Origin: Thermoplasmata archaeon
Lineage (GTDB): Archaea; Thermoplasmatota; Thermoplasmata; Lutacidiplasmatales; UBA184
Assembly: GCA_027315455.1 (NCBI GenBank)
Contig: DAHUXZ010000021.1
Span: 1 to 38,578 of the forward strand
DNA length: 38,578 nucleotides
Reading direction: 5' to 3'
The stretch's first letter is position 1, and each line of letters opens with the position of its first letter. Below are positions 6,753-14,638 of the stretch, piece after piece. The notes under the pieces were generated by a model. That model did not search any database. It was not told the origin of the DNA and was given only the letters and a program-made list of their open reading frames with translations. A program made the translations under genes and the position numbers.

Positions 6753-8954
6753 ATGACGCATATCCGCAGCGAGTTGGCAAAGGCCATCCCCGATATGATG
6801 CGCCAGCGCGAGCGCATCCGGAACATCGGCATCGTGGCGCACATCCACCACGGGAAGACGACGCTCTCGGACAACCTTCTCGCGGCGGCCGGGATGATCT
6901 CGACCGAGCTGGCGGGCAAGCAGCTCTATCTCAACTTCGACGAGCAGGAGCAGGCCCGTCTCCTCACGATCAACAACGCGGACGTTACCATCGTCCACGA
7001 GTTCGAGAAGGAGAATTACCTGATCAACCTCATCGACACCCCGGGGCACGTCGACTTCGGCGGGGACGTGACGCGGGCGATGCGCGCCGTCGACGGCGCC
7101 GTCGTCGTCGTCTGCGCCGTCGAGGGCGTGATGGCCCAGACGGAGACGGTCCTGCGCCAGGCGCTCCGCGAGAAGGTCAAGCCGGTCCTCTTCATCAACA
7201 AGGTCGACCGGGCGATCAAGGAGCTCAAGCTCACCAGCGATTCGTTCCAGAAGCGGTTCGCGACGATCATCAGCGAGGTCAACGAGCTCATCCGCCGGAT
7301 GGCGCCCGAGGAGTTCGTGGACGACTGGATGGTCGACCCGCGCAACGGCTCCGTCGCCTTCGGCAGCGGCTACGAGAACTGGGCGATCAGCGTCCCGTAC
7401 ATGCAGCGCACGGGGGTCAAGTTCCCCGACATCGTCGACTACGTCTCCTCCGGCCGCTCCCGCGAGATCGCGCAGAAGGCCCGCATCAACGACGTCGTCT
7501 TCGACATGGTCGTCCGGCACCTTCCGAACCCGATCGTGGCCCAGAAGTACCGCATCCCCAACATCTGGAAGGGTGACATCGGCTCCACGGTCGGGCAGGC
7601 GATGGTGGCGACGGACCCCGAGGGTCCGACGGCGTTCATGGTCACGGACATCACCATGGACCCGAACGCCGGCGAGATCGCGACGGGCCGCGTCTTCTCC
7701 GGCCGCCTCCAGAAGGGGATGGAGCTCGCGGTCGTCGGGACGAAGACCCGCAACCGCGTCCAGCACGTCTCCCTCTTCATGGGGCCCGAGCGCCTGATGG
7801 TCGAGGAGGTCACCGCCGGCAACATCGCCGCGGTGATCGGACTGACCGACGCCTTCGCCGGCACGACGATGTCGAACGCGGCGGAGATGGTCCCGTTCGA
7901 GGAGATCCGCCACGTCTCCGAGCCGGTCGTCACGGTGGCGATCGAGCCCAAGCACATGAGCGACCTCCCGAAGCTCATCGAGACGATGCGCAAGGTGGGC
8001 AAGGAGGACGCGAGCCTCAAGGTCGAGATCAACCAGGAGACCGGCGAGCACCTCCTGTCGGGGATGGGCGAGCTCCACCTGGAGATCACCCAGTACCGCA
8101 TCGTCAACGACTACAAGGTGGAGATCGAGGCGTCGAAGCCGATCGTCGTCTACCGGGAGACGGTGAGGGCCCCCGGGGGACCGTTCGAGGGAAAGTCGCC
8201 GAACAAGCACAACCGCTTCTACTTCGAGGTCGAAGCCCTCCCGGCCGCGGTCGTCCAGGCGATCAAGGACGGCGAGGTCCCCCAGGGCAAGTCCTTCAAG
8301 GACCTCAAGACCCTCGTGGGCAAGCTCGACGGGCTCGGCCTGCCGCGCGACGAGGGGCGCGGCCTCATCGCCGTCGAGGGCACGAACATGCTCCTCGACG
8401 TGACGAAGGGGATCCAGTACCTCAACGAGACGATGGACCTCATCGTCGATGCCTTCAAGGAGGCGGTGAACCGGGGGCCGCTCGCCAACGAGAAGATCTT
8501 CGGGCTCAAGGTCCGCCTCGTCGACGCGAAGCTCCACGAGGATTCGATCCACCGCGGACCCGCGCAGACGATCCCGGCGGCCCGCTCCGGCATCTACGGG
8601 GCGATGTGCCTCGCCGGCCGGGTCCTGCTCGAGCCGCTGCAGAAGGTCACGGTCAACGTCCCGCAGGACGTCCTCTCGGGGGCGACCCGGGAGCTCCAGC
8701 GGCGACGCGGCGAGATCCTCGACATGACGAACGTCGGGGACCTCCAGACGATCGTGGCGAAGGTCCCGGTCGCGGAGATGTTCGGCTTCGCCTCCGACAT
8801 CCGCAGCGCGACGGCCGGCAAGGTCCTCTGGGCCACGGAGTCCCTCGGGTTCGAGGTCCTCCCGACGGAGCTCCAGGCGAAGGTCGTCGGCGAGATCCGC
8901 CAGCGGCGCGGGCTCAAGCCCGAGCCGTACGACGCGTCGTACTACGCGGGCTAG
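6753..8954 (+). CDS. fusA: Translation elongation factor 2 (aEF-2)
   Basis: Ribosomal translocase GTPase, 733 residues, full length. The P-loop is AHIHHGKTT, G3 is DTPGHVDF and G4 is NKVD. The domain IV loop HEDSIHRGPAQ retains the histidine that becomes diphthamide. Later signatures include ETGEHLLSGMGELHLE, GKSPNKHNRFYFEVE, FGFASDIRSATAGKVLW and RRGLKPEPYDASYY. Two positions differ from what I recall of most archaeal EF-2: the P-loop has His where AHIDHGKTT is usual, and switch I reads EQARLLTINNADVT where EQARGITINAA is usual (see findings). The ATG follows rps7 by 16 bases. The 3' end overlaps the convergent alkyltransferase gene by 41 bases. Confidence 0.97.
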   Translation: MTHIRSELAKAIPDMMRQRERIRNIGIVAHIHHGKTTLSDNLLAAAGMISTELAGKQLYLNFDEQEQARLLTINNADVTIVHEFEKENYLINLIDTPGHVDFGGDVTRAMRAVDGAVVVVCAVEGVMAQTETVLRQALREKVKPVLFINKVDRAIKELKLTSDSFQKRFATIISEVNELIRRMAPEEFVDDWMVDPRNGSVAFGSGYENWAISVPYMQRTGVKFPDIVDYVSSGRSREIAQKARINDVVFDMVVRHLPNPIVAQKYRIPNIWKGDIGSTVGQAMVATDPEGPTAFMVTDITMDPNAGEIATGRVFSGRLQKGMELAVVGTKTRNRVQHVSLFMGPERLMVEEVTAGNIAAVIGLTDAFAGTTMSNAAEMVPFEEIRHVSEPVVTVAIEPKHMSDLPKLIETMRKVGKEDASLKVEINQETGEHLLSGMGELHLEITQYRIVNDYKVEIEASKPIVVYRETVRAPGGPFEGKSPNKHNRFYFEVEALPAAVVQAIKDGEVPQGKSFKDLKTLVGKLDGLGLPRDEGRGLIAVEGTNMLLDVTKGIQYLNETMDLIVDAFKEAVNRGPLANEKIFGLKVRLVDAKLHEDSIHRGPAQTIPAARSGIYGAMCLAGRVLLEPLQKVTVNVPQDVLSGATRELQRRRGEILDMTNVGDLQTIVAKVPVAEMFGFASDIRSATAGKVLWATESLGFEVLPTELQAKVVGEIRQRRGLKPEPYDASYYAG
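8909..8922. repeat. Hairpin repeat at the alkyltransferase stop
   Basis: CGGGCT, CA, AGCCCG around the stop (8914-8916). It is also coding sequence for the conserved EF-2 C-terminus, so it may be coincidental. Confidence 0.35.
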
Positions 8955-9522
8955 GCGACCTCCGCCCGACGTCGTCGAGCGTCCGCTGGGCCGCCGACCG
9001 GGGGCCGTCCGGGGTCCGCGAGCGCAGCGGCCAGGCCCCTTCGCGGTCGAGGAGCCAGCGCTTGCGCCACAGCCCGAGGCCGTAGCCGGTGAGCGATCCC
9101 GCGTCCCCGACCACCCGGTGGCACGGCAGGACGATCGGGATCGGGTTGCGGTGCATGGCCCCGCCGACCGCGCGGGCCGCCCCGGGATGGCCGGCGCGGC
9201 GCGCGAGCTCCCCGTAGGTCACCGTGGCGCCCGCCGGGACGCGGGCGAGCGCGGCGTAGACCGCCCGGTCGAACGACGAGACCCCCTCGAGCGCCGGGGC
9301 GAGGTCGAAACCGTCGCGCTCCCTTCGGAAGTACTCCGCGAGCTGGCGCGGGGCGCTTCCCGCGGGAAACGGGGGGCGACGCCGCCGCGCGCTGTCGGGG
9401 ACCACGGCCTGGGGCAGCCCCCGCTCGAGAAGGTCGACCAGGTGGACCTCCCGGCCCTCGTAGACGACCCGGAACGTCCCGATCGGCGTGGGGACGTCGG
9501 CCACCTCGAGCGCGGGCGCCAT
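8914..9522 (-). CDS. ogt: Methylated-DNA--protein-cysteine methyltransferase (O6-alkylguanine repair)
   Basis: A suicide protein that transfers O6-alkyl groups from guanine to its own cysteine; 202 residues. The active-site loop IVLPCHRVVG places the acceptor Cys at about residue 134. The helix-turn-helix VPAGATVTYGELARRAG and the downstream LTGYGLGLWRKRWLLDREGA are standard. An in-frame start at 9570 exists, but the ATG at 9522 lies about 27 nt after CTAAAAG (9546-9552), matching the leaderless spacing seen here, and gives the expected N-terminus. The last 40 or so residues are an Arg/Ser/Pro-rich tail beyond the family core, encoded antisense to the end of EF-2. Confidence 0.93.
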   Translation of the reverse strand: MAPALEVADVPTPIGTFRVVYEGREVHLVDLLERGLPQAVVPDSARRRRPPFPAGSAPRQLAEYFRRERDGFDLAPALEGVSSFDRAVYAALARVPAGATVTYGELARRAGHPGAARAVGGAMHRNPIPIVLPCHRVVGDAGSLTGYGLGLWRKRWLLDREGAWPLRSRTPDGPRSAAQRTLDDVGRRSPSPRSTTRRTARA

Positions 9523-9539
9523 CCTACGCGGGATGACGG

Positions 9540-9560
9540 CCCGGGCTTTTAGCTCCCGGG
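9540..9560. repeat. CCCGGG inverted repeat after radB, enclosing a TATA-like box
   Basis: CCCGGG arms (9540-9545, 9555-9560) with a nine-base AT-rich centre that contains the alkyltransferase TATA-like box. It starts six bases downstream of the radB stop. Confidence 0.5.
9546..9552 (-). promoter_or_regulatory. TATA-like box of the alkyltransferase gene
   Basis: CTAAAAG, centred about 27 nt before the ATG at 9522. It sits in the loop of a CCCGGG inverted repeat (9540-9560). Confidence 0.55.
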
Positions 9561-9566
9561 GCGGCG

Positions 9567-10241
9567 TCAATCGAGGCCCGTCGCCGTGATGCGGAAGTCG
9601 GCCGACGCCTCGGGGCGGGAGCGGTGCTTGACGAGGACCGCCCGCCGTCGGTCGCCGGGAAGGCGGTCGAGGCGCAGGATCGTCTTCGCGGCGTGGTTCA
9701 CGAACGACCCGCCGAGCGGCTCGAGGGTCCCGTCGCGCTGGTTGCGCCAGACCTGGTTCGTGAACAGGACGGGGACGTGCGTCGCGATCGCCGTCGAGAG
9801 GAGGTCCGCGAGCTCGACCCCGAGCGCGAGGCGCCCCTCGTCCTCCGCCCCCGAGGCGAGCGTGAGGCGGTAGAAGAACGTCGCCGAATCGAGGACGATG
9901 AGCCCGACCGGCCGGCGGCCCTCACGGACCAGGGCGCACGCCCGGGCCACGGCCCGCCCCTGCTCCTCGAGGTCCTTCGGGGTCGAGAGCAGGAGGCGGC
10001 GCAGGACCTGGTCGAGGTGGCCGCCCGCGATCGCCTCGAGGCGGTCGACGCTCACCCCCTCCGTGTCGATGTAGAGGACCCACCGGTCCGCCAGGGCGAC
10101 GCGGACCGCCGCCTCGAGGCAGAGGAGGGTCTTGCCGCTCCCCCCTTCCCCGTAGAGCTCGGTCAGCCCGTCGGGCTCGAGCCCCCCGCCGAGGATCCGG
10201 TCGATGCCGGCGACCCCGGTGGGGAGCTTCTCCGATGGCAT
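9567..10241 (-). CDS. radB: DNA repair and recombination protein RadB
   Basis: RecA-superfamily RadA paralogue of Euryarchaeota; 224 residues, the normal compact size without the RadA N-terminal domain. Walker A is GEGGSGKT at residues 31-38, the Walker B region is VGLIVLDSATFF, and the FTNQVWRNQRDGTLEPLGG and HAAKTILRLDRL segments are typical. A frame continues upstream to 10466, but the ATG at 10241 gives MPSEKLPTGVAGIDRILGGG, as expected, and a CTTAAAGG box is centred about 28 nt upstream. It sits between the RNase J-like gene and the alkyltransferase, each with its own TATA-like box. Confidence 0.94.
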   Translation of the reverse strand: MPSEKLPTGVAGIDRILGGGLEPDGLTELYGEGGSGKTLLCLEAAVRVALADRWVLYIDTEGVSVDRLEAIAGGHLDQVLRRLLLSTPKDLEEQGRAVARACALVREGRRPVGLIVLDSATFFYRLTLASGAEDEGRLALGVELADLLSTAIATHVPVLFTNQVWRNQRDGTLEPLGGSFVNHAAKTILRLDRLPGDRRRAVLVKHRSRPEASADFRITATGLD

Positions 10242-10264
10242 CCGCGCCGGGACGGGAGGGTCGG

Positions 10265-10272
10265 CCTTTAAG
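10265..10272 (-). promoter_or_regulatory. TATA-like box of radB
   Basis: CTTAAAGG, centred about 28 nt before the ATG at 10241; supports that start over the longer frame. Confidence 0.55.
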
Positions 10273-10288
10273 CCGGTGGGCCGGGCCG

Positions 10289-11632
10289 CTAAAACGAACG
10301 CAGCGGGTAGGTCGCGCCGAGCTCCGGGGGGACCACGTGGCCGGCGGCCGGGATGAACGCCTCGGGGTGCTCGGTGTGGATGGGGAAGAGGGACCGGGCG
10401 CCGATGTGCCGGGCGATCTCGAGCAGTTCCGGGCCGGAGGCGTGGCCCGAGGCATGCATCTGGCAAAAGCCGAGCCCGAAGTGGTCGAGCCAGTTGTGGA
10501 GGACCCGGTCGTCGACGTCGTCCTCGCTGAACGGCTCGCTCATCGAGTGGATGAACGGGGTCCCCGCCTCGGGGCGGATGTCGATGAGCTCGGCGAAGTG
10601 GTGGAGGTCGAGCGAGAGGAGCAGCTCCCCCGCGTGCTCGCGGACCCAGGCGGCGTCCACGCTCTCGTCGAGGAACGGCCGCTCCCAGCGGTAGTAGACC
10701 TTCTTCGTGCGGCGGTAGACGCGCAGCCCCGGCGACGAGCCCGGGACCGGCGCTCCCGGGGGGAGGTCCGCGCCGACCGTCGCGAGGAGGTGCGCCGTCT
10801 TGAGCGGGATGACGAACTCGCGCCCCGCGGCGACGGCCGCCCGGTAGAGGGTCGTCAGGCGGTCGATGTCGCGGGGGTAGTGGCTCACGACGGCGAGGCG
10901 CCGCGACCCGCCGAGGATCCGGTCGACGCCCTCCCGGACCCCCGCTTCGGAGCGGTCCGGCCGGGGGTCCGGCCCGGCGCGGGTCCCCTCCATGACGAGG
11001 GCGATCGGACGTTCGCGCGCCGCCGCGGCGAGGAACTCCCGCGTCTCTCCCCCCCGCGGCCCGTGGGCGCGGAAGTCGCCCGTGTAGACCACCGTCCCCT
11101 CGCTCGTGCGGATGAGAAAGGCGGTCGCCCCCGGCACCGAGTGGTCGACGGGCCGGGCCTCGACCTCGACACCGCCCACGCGGGCGCGGCCGCCGGGGGG
11201 AAGGACGTGCCAGGGGTGGTCCCCGTAGTGGCCCCCCGAGGAGCTCTCGATCGCGTCGAGGATCCGCTTCGTGCGCTCCCCGACGTAGACCGGGATGGTG
11301 GGGTCGAGGAGGGCGAGGTGGCCGGCATGGTCGATGTGGGCATGGCTGACGAAGACCCCGTGGACCTCGGGCGGTACGTGGCGCAGGTCCGAGCCGTAGA
11401 GCGCCTCGGCCGAGTAGAGGCCGTCGACGCGCGGAAGGAGGTCGAACTCGAGGAGGTCCTTGACCGGGCTGGTCGACCGGGGCTGGAGGAAGTTCACGTA
11501 GAACTCCTCGAACCGGGGGGAGAACGAGGGCCCGAAGTCGAAGAGGAGCCGGTCGGGGCCGTCCTCGACGAGGAGCTTGCTGCCGCCGATCTCCCGTACG
11601 CCCCCGAGGAACCGGAGCCGGGGACCGCGCAC
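10289..11632 (-). CDS. RNase J-like beta-CASP metallo-beta-lactamase ribonuclease
   Basis: Predicted 5'-3' exoribonuclease of the archaeal RNase J group; 447 residues. The metal-binding HxHxDH is SHAHIDHAG (His97, His99, Asp101, His102), with later ligand regions RPVDHSVPG and VVYTGDF. The C-terminal beta-CASP/RMMBL signature appears as MHASGHASGPELLE, then SLFPIHTEHPEAF. The start is a GTG at 11632, about 25 nt after CTTAAG (11655-11660), giving MRGPRLRFLGGVREIGGSK. It follows the exosome block on the same strand, which would place 5' and 3' RNA decay enzymes together. Endonuclease activity or a different RNA substrate cannot be excluded. Confidence 0.88.
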   Translation of the reverse strand: MRGPRLRFLGGVREIGGSKLLVEDGPDRLLFDFGPSFSPRFEEFYVNFLQPRSTSPVKDLLEFDLLPRVDGLYSAEALYGSDLRHVPPEVHGVFVSHAHIDHAGHLALLDPTIPVYVGERTKRILDAIESSSGGHYGDHPWHVLPPGGRARVGGVEVEARPVDHSVPGATAFLIRTSEGTVVYTGDFRAHGPRGGETREFLAAAARERPIALVMEGTRAGPDPRPDRSEAGVREGVDRILGGSRRLAVVSHYPRDIDRLTTLYRAAVAAGREFVIPLKTAHLLATVGADLPPGAPVPGSSPGLRVYRRTKKVYYRWERPFLDESVDAAWVREHAGELLLSLDLHHFAELIDIRPEAGTPFIHSMSEPFSEDDVDDRVLHNWLDHFGLGFCQMHASGHASGPELLEIARHIGARSLFPIHTEHPEAFIPAAGHVVPPELGATYPLRSF

Positions 11633-11654
11633 GGATCGCGCGAAAGCGCCGGGA

Positions 11655-11660
11655 CTTAAG
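11655..11660 (-). promoter_or_regulatory. TATA-like box of the RNase J-like gene
   Basis: CTTAAG, centred about 25 nt before the GTG at 11632; suggests transcription separate from the exosome block. Confidence 0.5.
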
Positions 11661-11672
11661 CCCTCGCCGTCG

Positions 11673-11687
11673 GCCCGGCGCCCGGGC
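11673..11687. repeat. Hairpin repeat directly after the rpoP stop
   Basis: GCCCGG, CGC, CCGGGC: 6-bp stem, 3-nt loop, touching the stop codon at 11688-11690 at the end of the exosome block. Confidence 0.5.
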
Positions 11688-11822
11688 TCAGCGGGCCTTC
11701 AGGGTCTTCTTGACGTTCGGGTGCTCCTTCGTGAAGATCTTCCCGCCGCAGTTGTCGCAGCGGACCCCGAAGAGGTTCGAGTCGCTGGGGAGCGGCTCGC
11801 CGCACCGGATGCACCGGAACAT
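11688..11822 (-). CDS. rpoP: DNA-directed RNA polymerase subunit Rpo12 (RpoP)
   Basis: Small zinc-ribbon subunit of archaeal RNA polymerase; 44 residues. It has two CxxC pairs (Cys4/Cys7 and Cys22/Cys25) followed by GGKIFTKEHPNVKKTLKAR, like the family pattern CG-x-(K/R)-I-(L/F)-x-K-x-x-P-x-(x)-(V/I)-K. The frame is open upstream to 11933, but the ATG at 11822 gives MFRCIRCGE, the expected beginning. It follows L37Ae by 25 bases, the usual position in archaeal exosome operons. A hairpin-forming repeat starts immediately after the stop. Confidence 0.88.
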   Translation of the reverse strand: MFRCIRCGEPLPSDSNLFGVRCDNCGGKIFTKEHPNVKKTLKAR

Positions 11823-11847
11823 CGTCGATTCCAGCCGGCGGGGGGGC

Positions 11848-12132
11848 TTAACCCTTGCCCGCCGTCGCGGGGGCGGTCTCGGGGGTCTTCTCCGAGCGCG
11901 AGATCGGCGGCGGCGGCGAGAACAGATAGGCACCGCTCGCGAAGCGGGTCCCGCACCGGGAGCATTCGAAGACCCCGGAGGCGACCCGGCTCACGGTGAC
12001 CGTCGAGCACCTCGGGCAGGCGGCGTCCACGCTGCGGGCCCGGTCGAGGTCGAGAACGCGCCGGCGGATGCGGATGCCGTAGCGGGGCCCCATCCAGCCG
12101 GTGTTGCCGACCTTCTTGGTGCGCTTGCTCAT
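11848..12132 (-). CDS. rpl37ae: Large ribosomal subunit protein eL43 (L37Ae)
   Basis: Zinc-finger ribosomal protein, 94 residues. It starts MSKRTKKVGNTGWMGPRYGI and carries ACPRC (Cys39, Cys42) and FECSRCG (Cys57, Cys60), the four zinc ligands. A tail of about 25 residues after the normal end (FSPPPPISRSEK onwards) is Pro/Ser/Thr/Ala-rich and unusual. The ATG at 12132 overlaps the rrp42 stop by four bases. The longer frame reaching 12945 is an antisense-phase artefact over rrp42. Confidence 0.9.
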   Translation of the reverse strand: MSKRTKKVGNTGWMGPRYGIRIRRRVLDLDRARSVDAACPRCSTVTVSRVASGVFECSRCGTRFASGAYLFSPPPPISRSEKTPETAPATAGKG

Positions 12133-12917
12133 GGGGCCGACCCCTGGGCGATCCGGCGCAGGCGCTCGCCGTGCCGCAGCGCCCGCTCGACCACCTGGTT
12201 CACGTCCTCGGGGGAGAACGCGCCGATAAGGCCCTTCTGCATCGCGACCACGTTCCCGAGCTCGTCCGTGGCGACGGTCAGGCGCCCCTGGGCGGCCTGC
12301 TCCTCGTCGAACGACGGGTCGACCACGATCGTGTCGCCCAAGCGGACGAAGGTGCACTCGACCGGCAGGTGCTTGACCTCGAGCGGGTAGTCGGCGTCGC
12401 GGATCCCGAAGCGCTTCGCCGGGACCGTGGCGTGCGTCAAGGCCCCGAGCGCGGCGAGGAGCGCCGCGTCGATGAGGTTGCCGGTGTGGTCGAGCACGTG
12501 GATGTCCACGAAGCACGTCCAGCACTTCTCGGCCGGGGTCACGCACAGGCGGGTGAGGTCGATCGTCTCGGCCGCGCGGATCGCCCGGTCGACGACGCGG
12601 GAGACCTCGATCGCCCGCGGGTGGGGCGGTCCGGGCTCGAAGGTGGGGGACGAGAGGGGGACGAGCTCCGCGTTGGTCGTGAGGACCCCCGCGTTCGGGG
12701 TATCGGGGAACGGCTTGCCCGGTTCGAGCTTTACGCCGCAGACGACCTTGGTCGTCCCGATCGTCGTGAGCGCGCTCCCGTCGGCCGTCACGACGAACCC
12801 GGGCTCGACCTTGATCTCGCGGTAGTCGTTCGTCCCGCGGCCGTCCAGGCGGCGTCCGGAGCGGGCGAGGTCGAGGATGTGGGTCGTGAGGATCTCGGCG
12901 GCGACCTCGTCCGTCAT
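12129..12917 (-). CDS. rrp42: Exosome complex component Rrp42
   Basis: RNase PH-fold, non-catalytic partner in the hexameric Rrp41-Rrp42 ring of the archaeal 3'-5' exosome; 262 residues. Family segments include SGRRLDGRGTNDYREIKVE, VVCGVKLEPGKPFPDTPN, WTCFVDIHVLDHTGNLIDAA, LPVECTFVRLGDTIVVDP and a C-terminal helix with FSPEDVNQVVERAL. The length is normal. The ATG overlaps the rrp41 stop (ATGA) and the stop overlaps the L37Ae start (ATGA), so three genes are probably translationally coupled. Confidence 0.95.
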   Translation of the reverse strand: MTDEVAAEILTTHILDLARSGRRLDGRGTNDYREIKVEPGFVVTADGSALTTIGTTKVVCGVKLEPGKPFPDTPNAGVLTTNAELVPLSSPTFEPGPPHPRAIEVSRVVDRAIRAAETIDLTRLCVTPAEKCWTCFVDIHVLDHTGNLIDAALLAALGALTHATVPAKRFGIRDADYPLEVKHLPVECTFVRLGDTIVVDPSFDEEQAAQGRLTVATDELGNVVAMQKGLIGAFSPEDVNQVVERALRHGERLRRIAQGSAP

Positions 12918-13672
12918 GCGGCCCCCTGGGGCTCGGCGGCCTCACCCGTCGCGTAGCGGTCCCGAAGCGCCTGCTTCATGGTCTCGTAGATCGAGCGGCA
13001 GCCACGAACGCCGAGCTCGAGGGCCCGGGCGAGCTCCGGCGCGGTCAGGTGGCCCTCCATCTGGAGGAGCACGAGGCGACCGGACTGCGGGACGAGGGCC
13101 ATCGGGACGTCCGCCTCGCCGTAGTTGTCCTCCTCCTTCTTGAGGTCGAGGGCGATCTCGCCGGCGACCTTCCCGACGGCCACCGACGGCAACAGGTCGA
13201 CCATCGGGATGCCGGCGTCGGCGAGCGCCACGGAGGCGGCGACGATCCCCGCGCAGCGGGTGCCGGCGTTCGCCTGCAGGACCTCGATGTAGACGTCGAT
13301 GCTCGTGCGGGGGTACTCCTCGGCGAAGATCACCGACTCGAACGCCTCGCTGATGACCTTCGAGATCTCCTGCGAGCGGCGGTCGAGGCCGGGGCGCTTG
13401 CGTTCGTCGACGGAGAAGGCCGCCATGTTGTAGCGGCACTGGACGATCGCCTTGTTGTTCTGCTGGAGGTGGCGCGGATGGACCTCGCGCGGGCCGTACA
13501 CCGCCGCCATCACCTTGTTGGCGCCCCACTCGACGTAGGCCGACCCGTCGGCCTCGTGGAGGGCGCCCGCGGTGATCTTGAGCGGCCGCAGCTCGTCCAG
13601 TCGCCGTCCGTCGATCCGCCGGCCCTCCGGGCTCAGCAGGACCGGGACCTCCTTGGCTCCGATGCTTCCCAT
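12914..13672 (-). CDS. rrp41: Exosome complex component Rrp41 (catalytic)
   Basis: RNase PH-fold catalytic subunit of the exosome, phosphorolytic 3'-5' exoribonuclease and tailing enzyme; 252 residues. Typical stretches are RRIDGRRLDELRPLKI, YGPREVHPRHLQQNNKAIVQ with RNA/phosphate-binding arginines, the ERKRPGLDRRSQEIS region, NAGTRCAGIVAASVALADAG, and LDLKKEEDNYGEADVP, which holds the catalytic acidic residues. The ATG start lies 27 bases after rrp4. The acidic C-terminus is short. Confidence 0.96.
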   Translation of the reverse strand: MGSIGAKEVPVLLSPEGRRIDGRRLDELRPLKITAGALHEADGSAYVEWGANKVMAAVYGPREVHPRHLQQNNKAIVQCRYNMAAFSVDERKRPGLDRRSQEISKVISEAFESVIFAEEYPRTSIDVYIEVLQANAGTRCAGIVAASVALADAGIPMVDLLPSVAVGKVAGEIALDLKKEEDNYGEADVPMALVPQSGRLVLLQMEGHLTAPELARALELGVRGCRSIYETMKQALRDRYATGEAAEPQGAA

Positions 13673-13699
13673 GGTTGCAGTTCTCCTCTGAACGTGATC

Positions 13700-14602
13700 T
13701 CAGTACTCGTCGGGGGGCGCGCCGTCCGGTCGCGCGTCGTCCTCGGACCCCTCGGCGGGACCCTCGGGCTCCGCGGCATCGGCGGGCGGCGGAAGGATGA
13801 CCTCCGCCTCCCGCGGGCCGCCCACGCTGTGGGGGATCTCCCCGAGGACGTGGCTGCGGTGATCGTGGGTGGAACCGGGGGTCTGCGTCGAATCGAGATA
13901 GGCCTGGACGCGCTCGGTGAGGCCGCTGCGCTGGCCCTCCTCCTCGATGAGGCGCAGGCACTCGCGGGCCCGGATGATGCCCTCGGGGCTGCCGTCGACC
14001 CAGATCCGACCGTTCTGGCCGACGACGACCTTGCAGCCGGTGAGCGTCGTGATCGTGCGGATCATCGAACCGCTGCGGCCGATGACGCGCGGGACCTTCG
14101 CCGGGGAGATGGTGGCGATGGTGCCGCCCTCGAGCTTGCCGAGGCCCTCGCCGAGCATCGTGACCCCGATGCGCCCGGTCGCCTCGATGCTCTCCACGGC
14201 GACGACGACGGCGTCGCCGACCCGGAGGTATTGCCCGGTCTCGCCGAAATCGATCTTCCATGGCGTGCCGGTCATGTGCAGCGGGGTCCAGCGCGGAGCC
14301 CCGATGTCGAGGAGCCAGAACGTGCCCTGCACGTCCGTCACGGTCCCGACGACGACATCCCGGGGCTTGGGGATGTACCGGCCGGACAGGGGGACGATAC
14401 GGACGAGCGGCGGGCGCCGCTGGAGGAGCCCCAAGACGCTGGCATAGATGCGCCCGTCGACCCGATACGTGCCGGGCCCGGGGCGCATGCCCTGCGCCGG
14501 GATCTCCTCGCCCGGAAGGACTAGTACCCTCTCCCCGGAGAGGTGCGAGGATTCTGCCTCGCGGCCACGACCACGGTGGCCCGACCGATGTCCGCTACCC
14601 AT
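13700..14602 (-). CDS. rrp4: Exosome complex RNA-binding cap protein Rrp4
   Basis: S1/KH-domain cap subunit that feeds RNA into the exosome ring; 300 residues. The N-terminal domain shows RVLVLPGEEIPAQG and the GTYRVDGRIYAS pattern; the S1 domain spans roughly 75-145 (VVGTVTDVQGTFWLLDIGAP); the KH domain follows with PRVIGRSGSMI and GCKVVVGQNGRIWVDG. Residues after about 235 form an acidic, Pro/Ala-rich tail about 60 residues longer than is usual for archaeal Rrp4. It lies 36 bases after SBDS, in conserved order. Confidence 0.94.
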   Translation of the reverse strand: MGSGHRSGHRGRGREAESSHLSGERVLVLPGEEIPAQGMRPGPGTYRVDGRIYASVLGLLQRRPPLVRIVPLSGRYIPKPRDVVVGTVTDVQGTFWLLDIGAPRWTPLHMTGTPWKIDFGETGQYLRVGDAVVVAVESIEATGRIGVTMLGEGLGKLEGGTIATISPAKVPRVIGRSGSMIRTITTLTGCKVVVGQNGRIWVDGSPEGIIRARECLRLIEEEGQRSGLTERVQAYLDSTQTPGSTHDHRSHVLGEIPHSVGGPREAEVILPPPADAAEPEGPAEGSEDDARPDGAPPDEY

Positions 14603-14638
14603 GTGAGTGCTTGCACCGGCGCGCGCGACGGGGGCGGC

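Noticed and set aside
10235-11659. 474-codon plus-strand frame opposite the RNase J-like gene
   Set aside because: Matches the gene antisense over its whole length; the metal-binding motifs are on the minus strand.
11848-12945. A single 365-residue protein ending in the L37Ae zinc finger
   Set aside because: Residues before MSKRTKK are out-of-frame translation of rrp42; an internal ATG overlapping the rrp42 stop gives a complete L37Ae.
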